From Paenibacillus turicensis (lineage in GTDB: Bacteria > Bacillota > Bacilli > Paenibacillales > Paenibacillaceae), in the NCBI RefSeq assembly GCF_017873435.1, contig NZ_JAGGKG010000001.1:1-64000 (forward strand): DNA of 64,000 nt, given 5' to 3'. Below, one piece after another: positions 35,054-44,070 of the stretch. Made by a program: the position numbers and the translations under genes. The notes below the pieces were generated by a model. That model saw only the letters and a list, made by a program, of their open reading frames with translations. It was not told the origin of the DNA and searched no databases. Numbering within the stretch: the stretch's first letter is position 1; each line of letters begins with the position of its first letter.

Positions 35054-35083
35054 AACCTTGAAGGCATGGAGCCAGTCAAGGTT
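35054..35083 (-). terminator. Terminator closing effector module B
   Basis: AACCTTGA (35054-35061) pairs with TCAAGGTT (35076-35083). On the minus strand TTTCTTTTTTAG follows. It lies just beyond the candidate immunity gene. Confidence 0.7.
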
Positions 35084-35102
35084 CTAATTTATTCATTAAT
35101 GA

Positions 35103-35582
35103 TTAAGTCAGAACAAATTCATGCATCTGTTCTTTTACTAACAAAGCAATCTCTCTCTCTCTAGACAAAATAAAAAATAAATCACCATCAAGAATTCTAA
35201 TTTCTAATTGTGCCAACTCATGCTGGATTTTATTAAGTTCCTTTACCTCAACCCTTGGACGAAGATTATAATCAAATGGAACTTCATTTGGAAAGCAAAT
35301 AAGAACTGCGTTCCGTATTGTTTGAGTATCTTCCAATACTTCTAATAATTCCGAAAGTGTCAAATAAGAAATTCTTTCCCTTTCAACTTTTTTTTCAAAA
35401 TTAAAAGCTACTTCATTAAAACTTTTCTGTCCAGTACCAGGATAATCTCCATGATATTTAGGTATTAATTCAACATCACCTATTCCCCAATAAATGTAAC
35501 TCCATTTTTTATTGATTACCTCCAATAAATTAATAATAAAATCACGGTTATTATTGGCATCAATATATTTTAATTTCAACAT
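35103..35582 (-). CDS. Candidate immunity protein for RHS toxin B
   Basis: This 159-residue soluble protein has no signal peptide (start MLKLKYIDANNN, end QMHEFVLT). It has a GAGG-type ribosome binding site and starts 13 bases after the RHS toxin stop, so it is co-expressed with the toxin. It is unrelated to the module A candidate (5088-5321), in line with the different toxin tips. I recognise no family. A neutralising partner for the toxin B tip is inferred from position. Confidence 0.62.
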   Translation of the reverse strand: MLKLKYIDANNNRDFIINLLEVINKKWSYIYWGIGDVELIPKYHGDYPGTGQKSFNEVAFNFEKKVERERISYLTLSELLEVLEDTQTIRNAVLICFPNEVPFDYNLRPRVEVKELNKIQHELAQLEIRILDGDLFFILSREREIALLVKEQMHEFVLT

Positions 35583-35595
35583 ACTTTTTCACGCC

Positions 35596-38500
35596 TCACT
35601 TGAAAGGTGGATTTGTATCCATACGATGGTCAATTTTAAATCCTCCTGTTGGATATTTCTCATTCCATTGTACCTCATGCCAATGTGGAACACTATGATT
35701 CTCAGGATAGCCATGATTAGAATAATCAATCCAGCCCTTTTCTCTTCCATAATCATCATAGTACTTAGTTTGTTTAAGATTACCGAACTCGCCATATTTA
35801 TTTAAGCTTTTTGTTCCTGGCTCAACAAATTTAGGAAGATTCTTACCATATGCTTCATCAGGTAAAAATGGTACTTTAGCAAAGTCATCAACTTTCCCCG
35901 CCCCCACACTATTACTCTTAACCATCTGCTTCTCCAGCCCCAACGGATCCACATACGACACTGGATCGCCATTGACATAAGCATAGCGGTTAAGCGTTTG
36001 CCCTTCCAAAATGTATCCTTTTAGCACATCTCGGTTTAGGAAACGTTTGAGTTCTGGATGGTAATACCTTGCTCGCATATAGTATAAACCATTCGCATCA
36101 TGCATGACACCGTCTCGCCCATTGTATTGAAATGGTTGGTGGGTGCTTCCTTCATGCGATAATACTTCGCCATAATAGCCATAACTATACCGATCACTTA
36201 TTTTGCCTTGCTCATCTGTCAGGAAGGTCGTGCTTCCACGTATGTCACTATGGTAGCTCTGATATTGTCCTGTTGCACCATCTTCTCGTCCAATCAGGCC
36301 TAGACCATACACATAATACGCGATGACTTTACCTTCACCATCTTGCTCCATCAGCACTTTGCTTAATTCGCTTGAATCATCCACTACATACCGGGTTACT
36401 TTGCCTTTCCAGACTGTCTCAATACGTTCATTGCGCCAGTTGTAGCGATATTTCATGCGTCCACTTTGGATGAGGCGGTTACGGGAATCGTAGGTGTAGG
36501 CTGCCATCTTTTCACCATCTGTAATATACAGCAGATTGCCATCTGCATCTAGCTCTGTGGGGTAGATACCTATTGACTTTAGCCGGTTGTCAGCACTATA
36601 GCTAAAGGAGTGATCTTTCTCTGTAGTAAATTGTAGCTGTCCAACTTGTTGCACCCGTTGTTTCTGTTGCTCTTGCTTCGTTAAATTCCCACCAAGATCA
36701 TAACGATAGTACGTGATTGTTCCTTGGTTCGCTCCACTAACAAAACGGCGAAGCTGATCATACGTATATTGCTTATTTTGCTCTCGGACAATTTGCCCAA
36801 CTTCGTTATACTCATATTTTAAATCTTGGAGCATAATCCCCTGAGCGTTAGCATCCTGCTGACGTAACAGTTGTCCAAGTAAATCATAGCTACGCTGCTC
36901 TCTCGTTCCATTTGGACGCTTCGTTTCAATTAATCTACCTTTGGTATCATAGCGATACCGAGTTAATCGTCCTGCCCAGTCCTTAACTTCAGTTAATTCC
37001 CCTGCTAGATTGTATCTATACTCTACTATTTTTCCATCTGGATAGGTTAATTTCGTAAGGTTACCTAATTTATCATATTGATAACCAATCCGATTACTCC
37101 ATACATCAAATTGTTCAATCAATCTGCCTGCTAAATCATAGCTACGACGGATTTCCTGCTCGCCTTCTTTGCCAACAACCCAGCGACCAGCTTCATCGTA
37201 CTCAAGCTCTACTTGTCCAACCTCATCCTCGACATGAGTAAGCTGACCTGCTAGATCATAGCTATAGTCCTGCTGCTGACCACGCGCATTTTGCTTGGAG
37301 GTTAACCAACCTCGTTCATCATAAGTATACTTATGCGAAAATCCTGAACTATTTGTTTCTTCTAATATTTTACCAGTACGGTCATAGTTCAGATAGGTTT
37401 CATTACCATTGGCATCCCTATACATGGTAACCCGATGTTCCGCATCATAATGCTGGACAACTCTAGCATCTTCTGCTTTGACAGCAGTATCTAAGTCTAG
37501 ATCTTTTGTGTGAATTTTATCTTCATTAATGTCCTGTTGTTCTTCACCAAGTGGTACAGCATTACCGTGAACTTTTCCCTGTTCTGCCGATGTGTCTTTC
37601 TTGTCTACACCCAATAAAGTCTGTGGTAATAACCCCTGAACAACCTCCTGCAAACGAGCAGCCGCATCATAGTGATAGGTCGTTTTTACTCCATCCGCCT
37701 CTATTTGCTCTACCTGTTGGTATAGTGCATTAAATCTCTTTTGTGTCGTATGACCTAAAGCATTCGTGATCGCAATGGGCTGACCATTTGCATTGTAGGT
37801 TAGTTTCTGGACAACTTGTCCCTCATGATCCTTAACTGCTTCTAATCGTCCTGTGGCATCGTAATGATAGCTTATTGCTCTTTCAAGTGGATCAACTACC
37901 TTCGTTACATAACCCAACTCGTTATAATGTAGGGATGTTTTACCCCCATTTGGATCAATATCCGCAATCAATCGATCTTCTGCATCATAATGATATGTGG
38001 TTACGCCACCTAAAGGATGAGTCACGGTGCTAATCTGACCAGCAGGGGTATAGGTGTATACTGTCCGTGCGCCAAGTGGATTAGTGATTGCAACCAACTG
38101 TCCGTATTTATCATATGTGTGCTGCCAACAGCGACCTAAAGCATCCTGAACCTGCATTAATTGATCGTTTGCATTGTAAGTCCGTTCAGTAAAACCACCA
38201 ACAGCATCTTTAACACAAGTAATTCGACCAACCTCATCAATCAAAGCAAAGGTACGACGACCTTCCGCATCCTCAATGGCTGTAATTACACCATCATCGT
38301 TATATTCATATTTATTAATATGGCCAGCATAATCTTGATAAGCGATCAGCTTGCCTTGCTGATCATATTCCCAATGACAGGAAGCTCCGTCTGAACGTTT
38401 AACCCCGATTAAACGGTCTTGCTCATCATAGTTATAGGCTGTAATTCCACCTAATGCATCCTCTTGGGCAATTAATAAATCTTTATCATCATATCTGTAG

Positions 38501-40647
38501 CTTGTCTGGTTGCCTAAGGCATCCTGCGTAGCGATCAAATTACCACGTTCATCATAAGTATTAGTGTTTATTTCACCTAATGCATTTTCGTGAGTAAGCT
38601 CTTGTCCCTGTTCATTATACGTATAACGATCTAAAATCCCTTCACTACCAATTACCTCTAGTAGCAAATAATTTTCATCGTACACATTTTGCAAAACATC
38701 CCCAACACGATTCGTAATTGTAGTAATGAGATAACCTGGGCGACTATCAAAATCGTAGGATAGCTTTGTTACATTCCCTTTAGCATCATATTGTTCTACA
38801 ACACGGTGATTGTCAGGGTCATACACATTTCTTAACTCAAGATAATCCTCATTATGAATAGTTAAAATACGTCCCTGCTCATCACAATTAAAAAGGGTAA
38901 CATAGTTTTCAGCATCTTGATATTTTGCCAACCAACCTGCTGAATCATAAGTAAAATTCACACTACGATGGTCGTCACGGACTACAGATAATAACCCTTT
39001 ACTATCATATGTAAAATGAAGCTGTCGTTTGCTAAGCTCATCCTGCAAGCAAATTAATTGATTGTGCTCGTTATGCTTAACGTTTAGAGCAAGTCCTTCA
39101 CGATTCACATGCCGTTCTAACACTCCATTTTTATTAAAGAAATAACGTTCACGACGGTCAGCTTCAATAAGCACGTATCCATTTGAGATCGGACATAACC
39201 GATCTTGGAGCACATCCGTATCCTTACTATAGTAATTTCCATCCCTATGTAACTGGAACGTATTACGTCTTCCTGCATTCCAAAAAAGGGTAATTTCTTT
39301 GATTTGCTCATGTTGATTCGCGCTAACATCTGCACCTGCACCTGCATCAGTACCTATATCTGTACCTGCATCCGTATTGGTATCCATATCAGTATCAGTA
39401 ATGTTACTATCATTACGACTACTAAATTCTAACCTCATTGCATAGTTATGGCTCCATGCTAAACCTAGCTCGCTTTTTTGGAGCAGACCAGAATTATAGC
39501 TTAACTCCCATGACCATGTTGCAGCACCATACAGCTTCAAGGCAGGATGTGTCATAAACTGATGACCTGTTCCAGTATGAATAGGATCCGCTGTTATATC
39601 CTTCTCCTTCACCTTATCTACATCCGTTTTTTGAGATTTCTTCTCATTGTCGCCAACCATATTTGAAGAATTATTTCTATCTCCAGATGGAGTCTCGGCT
39701 GTATTTATCTCCTTGCCCTTATTGCTTTGATTAGAAGTATTAATGTCACCCTTTTTCCGATTACCTTGACTCATTGCAGCTGCGGTTGTAGCCCCAGCCG
39801 TCCCACCTAACACAGCCTCCTCAGCATGAAGCTTCCGATCTCCAATAGCATCACCTGCATCGGCTATATTTCCTTTTTTATGACTGCCTTCAGTAAAAGC
39901 TTCACTCACATCATCTGCATGCTTAAAGCGTCTGTTCGCATCTGCTGATTCACTTGCAAAACCTAAAGTATTTCTCTTCTTCCCTTCGCTCAGCAATTTT
40001 CCACCCTGTAGAAAGGCCATGGCTCGTTGAGCATCGGATAACTTTTCACCTGTTACTAAATCTCGACCAATAAGGCCCTCAACAACTGATTTACCTTTAT
40101 CAACGGTATGAACTACAGAATTTGTCGTCTTAACAAACTTTGAAACCCCATTAACCGCTTCATCAGTGAATTTAAGTAGTTTTGCGCCTTTGCTTGCACC
40201 TTTACCCATAGGTCCTAACGCGGATAAGACACGTTCGTACCAACTTAACTCCGCACCAGTAATCAAATCCCGCCCCACCAAGGCTTCAATGAAACCCTTC
40301 ACATTACCAATGACAGGTAGAAAGTCTAAAGCAACGCTTGTAGCCATCTTTATAGCCGCCCAAACCTTGCTCCAATCACGTGGTGGTGCTTTTCCATCTG
40401 CTTCTTTAAAATCATCAGCCTTTTTGTCAAGCGCAACTCCGTATATTCCAAGACTTTGCTCTATTTCTTGTAGGCTACGCTTGATTAGGCTATAAGACTG
40501 GTCCACCTCCGCTCGCCCTTGACTTCGCAAGCTAAGTTGACCCATCTCACGATTTAACTGAGATAATATATGTTCAAGTTCATTCCCCGACCTTCTGAGC
40601 TGTTTTCCTAGTTGTTTGACATCGGAGACATCCACTTCAATTTTCAT
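35596..40647 (-). CDS. RHS/YD-repeat polymorphic toxin B with WXG100-like N-terminus
   Basis: This 1683-residue paralogue of toxin A has the same order: helical WXG100/LXG-like targeting domain (1-95, ending DFKEADG), two VGRDL-containing pre-toxin segments, a DUF6531-like entry at DPIHTGTGHQF, YD repeats and the core boundary YVDPLGL near 1571. A low-complexity Asp/Thr/Ala stretch lies at about 430-460. The 112-residue tip is different from A: it contains YYDDYGREKGWIDYSNHG and HSVPHWHE, a His-rich pattern resembling the Ntox24-type toxin tips. The ATG at 40647 matches the paralogue start and has a GGAGGAG site. Toxicity and target are inferred. Confidence 0.87.
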   Translation of the reverse strand: MKIEVDVSDVKQLGKQLRRSGNELEHILSQLNREMGQLSLRSQGRAEVDQSYSLIKRSLQEIEQSLGIYGVALDKKADDFKEADGKAPPRDWSKVWAAIKMATSVALDFLPVIGNVKGFIEALVGRDLITGAELSWYERVLSALGPMGKGASKGAKLLKFTDEAVNGVSKFVKTTNSVVHTVDKGKSVVEGLIGRDLVTGEKLSDAQRAMAFLQGGKLLSEGKKRNTLGFASESADANRRFKHADDVSEAFTEGSHKKGNIADAGDAIGDRKLHAEEAVLGGTAGATTAAAMSQGNRKKGDINTSNQSNKGKEINTAETPSGDRNNSSNMVGDNEKKSQKTDVDKVKEKDITADPIHTGTGHQFMTHPALKLYGAATWSWELSYNSGLLQKSELGLAWSHNYAMRLEFSSRNDSNITDTDMDTNTDAGTDIGTDAGAGADVSANQHEQIKEITLFWNAGRRNTFQLHRDGNYYSKDTDVLQDRLCPISNGYVLIEADRRERYFFNKNGVLERHVNREGLALNVKHNEHNQLICLQDELSKRQLHFTYDSKGLLSVVRDDHRSVNFTYDSAGWLAKYQDAENYVTLFNCDEQGRILTIHNEDYLELRNVYDPDNHRVVEQYDAKGNVTKLSYDFDSRPGYLITTITNRVGDVLQNVYDENYLLLEVIGSEGILDRYTYNEQGQELTHENALGEINTNTYDERGNLIATQDALGNQTSYRYDDKDLLIAQEDALGGITAYNYDEQDRLIGVKRSDGASCHWEYDQQGKLIAYQDYAGHINKYEYNDDGVITAIEDAEGRRTFALIDEVGRITCVKDAVGGFTERTYNANDQLMQVQDALGRCWQHTYDKYGQLVAITNPLGARTVYTYTPAGQISTVTHPLGGVTTYHYDAEDRLIADIDPNGGKTSLHYNELGYVTKVVDPLERAISYHYDATGRLEAVKDHEGQVVQKLTYNANGQPIAITNALGHTTQKRFNALYQQVEQIEADGVKTTYHYDAAARLQEVVQGLLPQTLLGVDKKDTSAEQGKVHGNAVPLGEEQQDINEDKIHTKDLDLDTAVKAEDARVVQHYDAEHRVTMYRDANGNETYLNYDRTGKILEETNSSGFSHKYTYDERGWLTSKQNARGQQQDYSYDLAGQLTHVEDEVGQVELEYDEAGRWVVGKEGEQEIRRSYDLAGRLIEQFDVWSNRIGYQYDKLGNLTKLTYPDGKIVEYRYNLAGELTEVKDWAGRLTRYRYDTKGRLIETKRPNGTREQRSYDLLGQLLRQQDANAQGIMLQDLKYEYNEVGQIVREQNKQYTYDQLRRFVSGANQGTITYYRYDLGGNLTKQEQQKQRVQQVGQLQFTTEKDHSFSYSADNRLKSIGIYPTELDADGNLLYITDGEKMAAYTYDSRNRLIQSGRMKYRYNWRNERIETVWKGKVTRYVVDDSSELSKVLMEQDGEGKVIAYYVYGLGLIGREDGATGQYQSYHSDIRGSTTFLTDEQGKISDRYSYGYYGEVLSHEGSTHQPFQYNGRDGVMHDANGLYYMRARYYHPELKRFLNRDVLKGYILEGQTLNRYAYVNGDPVSYVDPLGLEKQMVKSNSVGAGKVDDFAKVPFLPDEAYGKNLPKFVEPGTKSLNKYGEFGNLKQTKYYDDYGREKGWIDYSNHGYPENHSVPHWHEVQWNEKYPTGGFKIDHRMDTNPPFK

Positions 40648-40715
40648 TGTGGGACTCCTCCCCATCTGCTGTGGTTACATCTGCTTCTGTAAAGCAATGC
40701 TCTACAACTTTCTCA

Positions 40716-41057
40716 TCATTTTTTACTTCGTGAAGCTTCTCTTGCCGCTCGTTCTTGCTCTCGTCTTGCCCGCGCCTCTGCTTCTCTCCGACGATCCTCT
40801 GCCATATCTGCCTGACGGAACGCCTCTGCAATTCGTTCTAAACGGGCTGCAAACTCATCTAAATCACGTGCCGCCTGCGTCATTTTTTGCTGGGTAGGTC
40901 TGAATTCCGTTTGAAATCGATCATGCGCCTTCCCTTTCCATACGATCCCCGCGATACTATCGTTTATTTTTCTAGTTTCCCTAGCTACCGTTTGACTGTG
41001 ATTGCGCACCTTTCTTGCTAATCTTTCCAATTGACCTACATCTGCTTGAATTGGCAT
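40716..41057 (-). CDS. WXG100-family protein with WKG motif and charged tail (module B)
   Basis: This 113-residue paralogue of 10461-10802 starts with the same MPIQADV, has VWKGKAHDRF at the turn, FRQAD as export-like motif and an Arg/Glu/Ala-rich tail. The ATG at 41057 is chosen because it matches the paralogue. It precedes the RHS toxin and is the likely helper of its N-terminal domain. Confidence 0.78.
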   Translation of the reverse strand: MPIQADVGQLERLARKVRNHSQTVARETRKINDSIAGIVWKGKAHDRFQTEFRPTQQKMTQAARDLDEFAARLERIAEAFRQADMAEDRRREAEARARREQERAAREASRSKK

Positions 41058-41124
41058 TATGTTCACTCCCTACCTCGATCAAACTATGATTCTACTTGCT
41101 CTTAAGCTATGATTCTTAACACTA

Positions 41125-41409
41125 TTATCCCGAATATGTGGTTTCATCCACGACTCTAAATCGTTCAGCAATCGCATTAAGCTCTTCTCCAACCTGTTGC
41201 AAAATTGCTGATACGCCTGCTAATTGCTGATCCGCATCTTGGTAGGCTTTATGAAAACGCTCCTTCGTATTCCCTTCCCATTGCCCATCAAGTCCGTCAA
41301 TAAGTCCCTTTAATTCATTTGCCATTGCTATGTTTTGCTCACTGCAAGCTATAAACTTTTTCCCAATATCATTTAAATGCTCTGGATCAATTTTAATTCG
41401 TTTGCTCAT
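41125..41409 (-). CDS. WXG100 family protein (module B, second)
   Basis: This 94-residue protein is almost the same as 10914-11198, with GQWEGNTKERF in the turn and FRVVDE near the end. It has a GGAGG site. The EspG-like gene ends four bases before its start, as in module A. It is probably a secreted or co-secreted partner. Confidence 0.88.
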   Translation of the reverse strand: MSKRIKIDPEHLNDIGKKFIACSEQNIAMANELKGLIDGLDGQWEGNTKERFHKAYQDADQQLAGVSAILQQVGEELNAIAERFRVVDETTYSG

Positions 41410-41412
41410 TTT

Positions 41413-42267
41413 TTATGCCTCCTCTTCCACTAAGCCAAATTGCGCTGCAAACTTCAGTAATCTGTCCCATACCACATCAGGATTGTACGCTGAAAGCTCC
41501 AACTTGGTTTGCTTGTCTATATCAAGCTTGTTTTCTCTACCTAGGTACAATTCATCGCCACTTTGCACATAATGGTAGCCCTCCAACTCCCATGCTTCAC
41601 TATGGGCATTCCAGAAAATCATACTGCCTATACGATCTATCCCTGCAAAAGCTTCCACCACAGCTTCGGCTTCTGCTTGATCTAAACTAGCTCCACCTTG
41701 CGTTTTCAGCAATTCCAATTGATCTTCCTTCCCTAACTCTGTCCACTTCGCCCAGTTACACTCGGTTAACGTTTGTTTAAAGGTACGATTAGAACGTAAG
41801 GTTAAAGGGAAAAATCCGCGCAACGCATCCATCGTCCCAAGTGGATCAGATACCGGCGTTACCGCCACTTCACCTGATTCGCTATATACCACCTCTACAA
41901 CTAGTTTGGGATGGAAATACAAAAACCCTTGGTAATCCTCACCATTTACAACCTGTTTACTCAATTGCATTACCTGTGAGCTTCCAGTAATCGCTAAGCA
42001 CAAGGCTAAAGCTTCATTCATGTCGGTGTAGGTTGCCTTTCTCTCCGTTTTCTCTTGATCCTCTTCATTTTCTTGCCCTTGCTCCATCTTAAGCCAGCCC
42101 TTGTTCACCAAGCCCGCTTGAAGTTCACTATATTCCTCCTCAAGTTCTTCCATTAAATAACCCTTATATGGGTCACTATAGCCTGCTATATTTTTCAACC
42201 CTAACATTTGCGTTAAAAAGAAAAATTCCTTAGTCGTCATCTCATATGTGTAGCTTTCTGTTGTCAT
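41413..42267 (-). CDS. EspG-like T7SS helper protein (module B)
   Basis: This 284-residue paralogue of 11201-12064 has the same beginning (TYEMTTKEFFFLTQMLGL against TFEMTNKEFFFLTQMLGL) and a shorter Glu/Lys-rich linker at about 75-87. It is soluble, without a signal peptide. It is retained next to a WXG100 gene in both modules, which supports a role in handling the substrates. The EspG-like label rests on size, context and a weak N-terminal pattern. Confidence 0.5.
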   Translation of the reverse strand: MTTESYTYEMTTKEFFFLTQMLGLKNIAGYSDPYKGYLMEELEEEYSELQAGLVNKGWLKMEQGQENEEDQEKTERKATYTDMNEALALCLAITGSSQVMQLSKQVVNGEDYQGFLYFHPKLVVEVVYSESGEVAVTPVSDPLGTMDALRGFFPLTLRSNRTFKQTLTECNWAKWTELGKEDQLELLKTQGGASLDQAEAEAVVEAFAGIDRIGSMIFWNAHSEAWELEGYHYVQSGDELYLGRENKLDIDKQTKLELSAYNPDVVWDRLLKFAAQFGLVEEEA

Positions 42268-42280
42268 ATTTCTTCACTCC

Positions 42281-43720
42281 TTATTTTAGTAAATAAATTA
42301 TCCATGCAATTACAACCAATAAACCTGAGGCAACCCATACAATGATCCAAATATTTTTATACATTACATCTGGTCGAGCTGTTCCTTGTTCATTACCAAA
42401 TTTATTAAACACACCATTCTGTTCCTGTTTCGCAGACAAAGACTCATCTATTGCTTCCTGAACCATACCCATCACTAATTCGATCTCTTTATATATTTCT
42501 GGATAAAGTGACGTTTTTTCGATTAACCTTCCATACTCCCACAGTGCAGAGGGCAGCTTCCCTTTTTGCTCTAATAAACGTGCTTCTGCCAAAGTAGCGT
42601 AAACCTCTGGTGCTAAAAAAGGCTTTATTTCCCGTGGTTCCTCTTCCGTAAGCAAATTTACTTCTTCATCCTGTCCCTGTTGTTCAACAACAAATGGAAA
42701 GAAATTTTCATCAGTTACTTCATCGATGACTTCATCAATTTCTTCCGATTCCCTATCTTTAGCCTTTTTCTGGAATAACACTTCTTCTTGACGGGAAATC
42801 AATTGGGCTTGATACGAAGATAAGGCGATCATCCATTCACCAAAAGCAGGGCATTCTGCCATAGATTCGGCATTCCAAGTCCTCGCAAATAAGCCTGCTA
42901 TCTCAATACCATAGCTTTGCTCTAGCGTCATATGTAAAATCTGATACCGTTCACATTGCTCCTGAAGCTCATGCGGTTCAAAGTAACTGTCACTTGCTGA
43001 AATTTCACGTACTTGGCTAGAATGCCAAGCTAACATTTCGCTTAATAAAATTGCACCTGCAAAACGGCTACTATCCTTATCCCAAAGGAAATCCTCCTGT
43101 AGAAACTTAGGCGTATAACCTGATTCTCCATGTATTTCATATTCCGGCTCTACCATTCCTTGTGCAAAAATATCCTCAATATCTACGAGTTCAATCATAA
43201 TGGAGCCACCTTCACCTTTATCAGGTATTACAAATATGTTAGCGCCTGATAAATCAGGATGAGAGATACCCTCCTGCTCCAAATTCATTAATACTTTTGC
43301 AGAAGCAAACGCAATTTCAAAGCCATTTTCTTGTAACAGTACTGTCTCATCAAGCTTACATTCACTCCATGTCTTTCCTTCCACCCACGGCATCACCACG
43401 CTGTATAGCAGATCAGAGTTTTGCTCTAATAATGGGGTATCCTCTTCAGGATTAAGCACTTCACGTTTAGTTACAGCTAAGCCTGGTATAGAAGAGAGGG
43501 TGTGTAGCGCCTCTAACGATTTACGAAAGGTAGGCTGTCTAAAAGCAGGTCGAAATATTTTTAACGCAACCGCAGTTCCATCTTCCACATCAATGAGCTT
43601 ATACACGGTTCCTTGTCTACCCTCTTGCCCAAAGGGGACGCCAGAAAATGAAGGATGCTCTGCTAGCTTATAGGTACGGTTACGGATACATATCTCTTGT
43701 TCGATATCATCTGCAAACAC
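42281..43720 (-). CDS. Kinase-fold membrane protein of the T7SS cluster
   Basis: This 479-residue protein has a protein-kinase fold. The glycine-rich region is GQEGRQGTVYKL, the ATP-binding lysine is in VALKIF (about 54) and the catalytic loop is HPDLSGAN (about 154-161) with Asp and Asn present. The DFG motif is replaced by DIE. The kinase domain is followed by a charged linker and a C-terminal helix (about 454-477, WIIVWVASGLLVVIAWIIYLL). A GTG at 43720 with GGAG nine bases upstream is preferred over a TTG further up. EssB/YukC of classical systems is a pseudokinase; this one keeps the catalytic loop and may be active. No counterpart exists in module A. Confidence 0.7.
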   Translation of the reverse strand: MFADDIEQEICIRNRTYKLAEHPSFSGVPFGQEGRQGTVYKLIDVEDGTAVALKIFRPAFRQPTFRKSLEALHTLSSIPGLAVTKREVLNPEEDTPLLEQNSDLLYSVVMPWVEGKTWSECKLDETVLLQENGFEIAFASAKVLMNLEQEGISHPDLSGANIFVIPDKGEGGSIMIELVDIEDIFAQGMVEPEYEIHGESGYTPKFLQEDFLWDKDSSRFAGAILLSEMLAWHSSQVREISASDSYFEPHELQEQCERYQILHMTLEQSYGIEIAGLFARTWNAESMAECPAFGEWMIALSSYQAQLISRQEEVLFQKKAKDRESEEIDEVIDEVTDENFFPFVVEQQGQDEEVNLLTEEEPREIKPFLAPEVYATLAEARLLEQKGKLPSALWEYGRLIEKTSLYPEIYKEIELVMGMVQEAIDESLSAKQEQNGVFNKFGNEQGTARPDVMYKNIWIIVWVASGLLVVIAWIIYLLK

Positions 43721-43770
43721 CTTTGTTATCTCCTTTATAACGATAGATTTGTAGCTTAAATTCAAATAGA

Positions 43771-44058
43771 TTATTCAGATAAGGTTGAATATGTATGAGA
43801 ACGTTCTAAATTTAAACAATACCCATCCAATATCCCCAATTCTTCTAAGGTAGCATCTAAGGAAATCGGCTGCCAATTACCATCACCTGAACTAATGAAG
43901 GGATTAAACTCTTCTTTTTTGATTCCCATCGGCAACCAGCCTGTAGCTAATGAAAAAATGAGGTCAAGCAAATCATGGAGCGGAATATTGTTAGGGAGCG
44001 CCATATCTTTACTTTCACTAACCCCATCCATACTTAATGTAATCCATGTTTGATTCAA
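43771..44058 (-). CDS. YukD/EsaB-like ubiquitin-fold protein
   Basis: This 95-residue cytosolic protein has the beta-grasp pattern of YukD/EsaB: a first strand pair, ALPNNIPLHDLLDLIF helix, then LDATLEELGILDGYCLNLE. The start is TTG with a GGGGG site upstream, next to the VWA gene by 12 bases. EsaB-type proteins regulate T7SS export in Firmicutes. Its presence strengthens the T7SS assignment of the kinase and WXG100 neighbours. Confidence 0.78.
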   Translation of the reverse strand: MNQTWITLSMDGVSESKDMALPNNIPLHDLLDLIFSLATGWLPMGIKKEEFNPFISSGDGNWQPISLDATLEELGILDGYCLNLERSHTYSTLSE

Positions 44059-44070
44059 TTAAAAAGCCCC

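Noticed and set aside
35900-39100. Regularly spaced similar DNA units resembling a repeat array
   Set aside because: The units are in frame and encode YD repeats of the RHS protein; spacing and sequence vary, so this is not a CRISPR array or satellite.
42281-43720. Naming the kinase-fold gene essB
   Set aside because: EssB/YukC is a pseudokinase with a membrane helix followed by an extracellular part; this protein keeps the HPDLSGAN loop and ends with its membrane helix, so only the fold is claimed.
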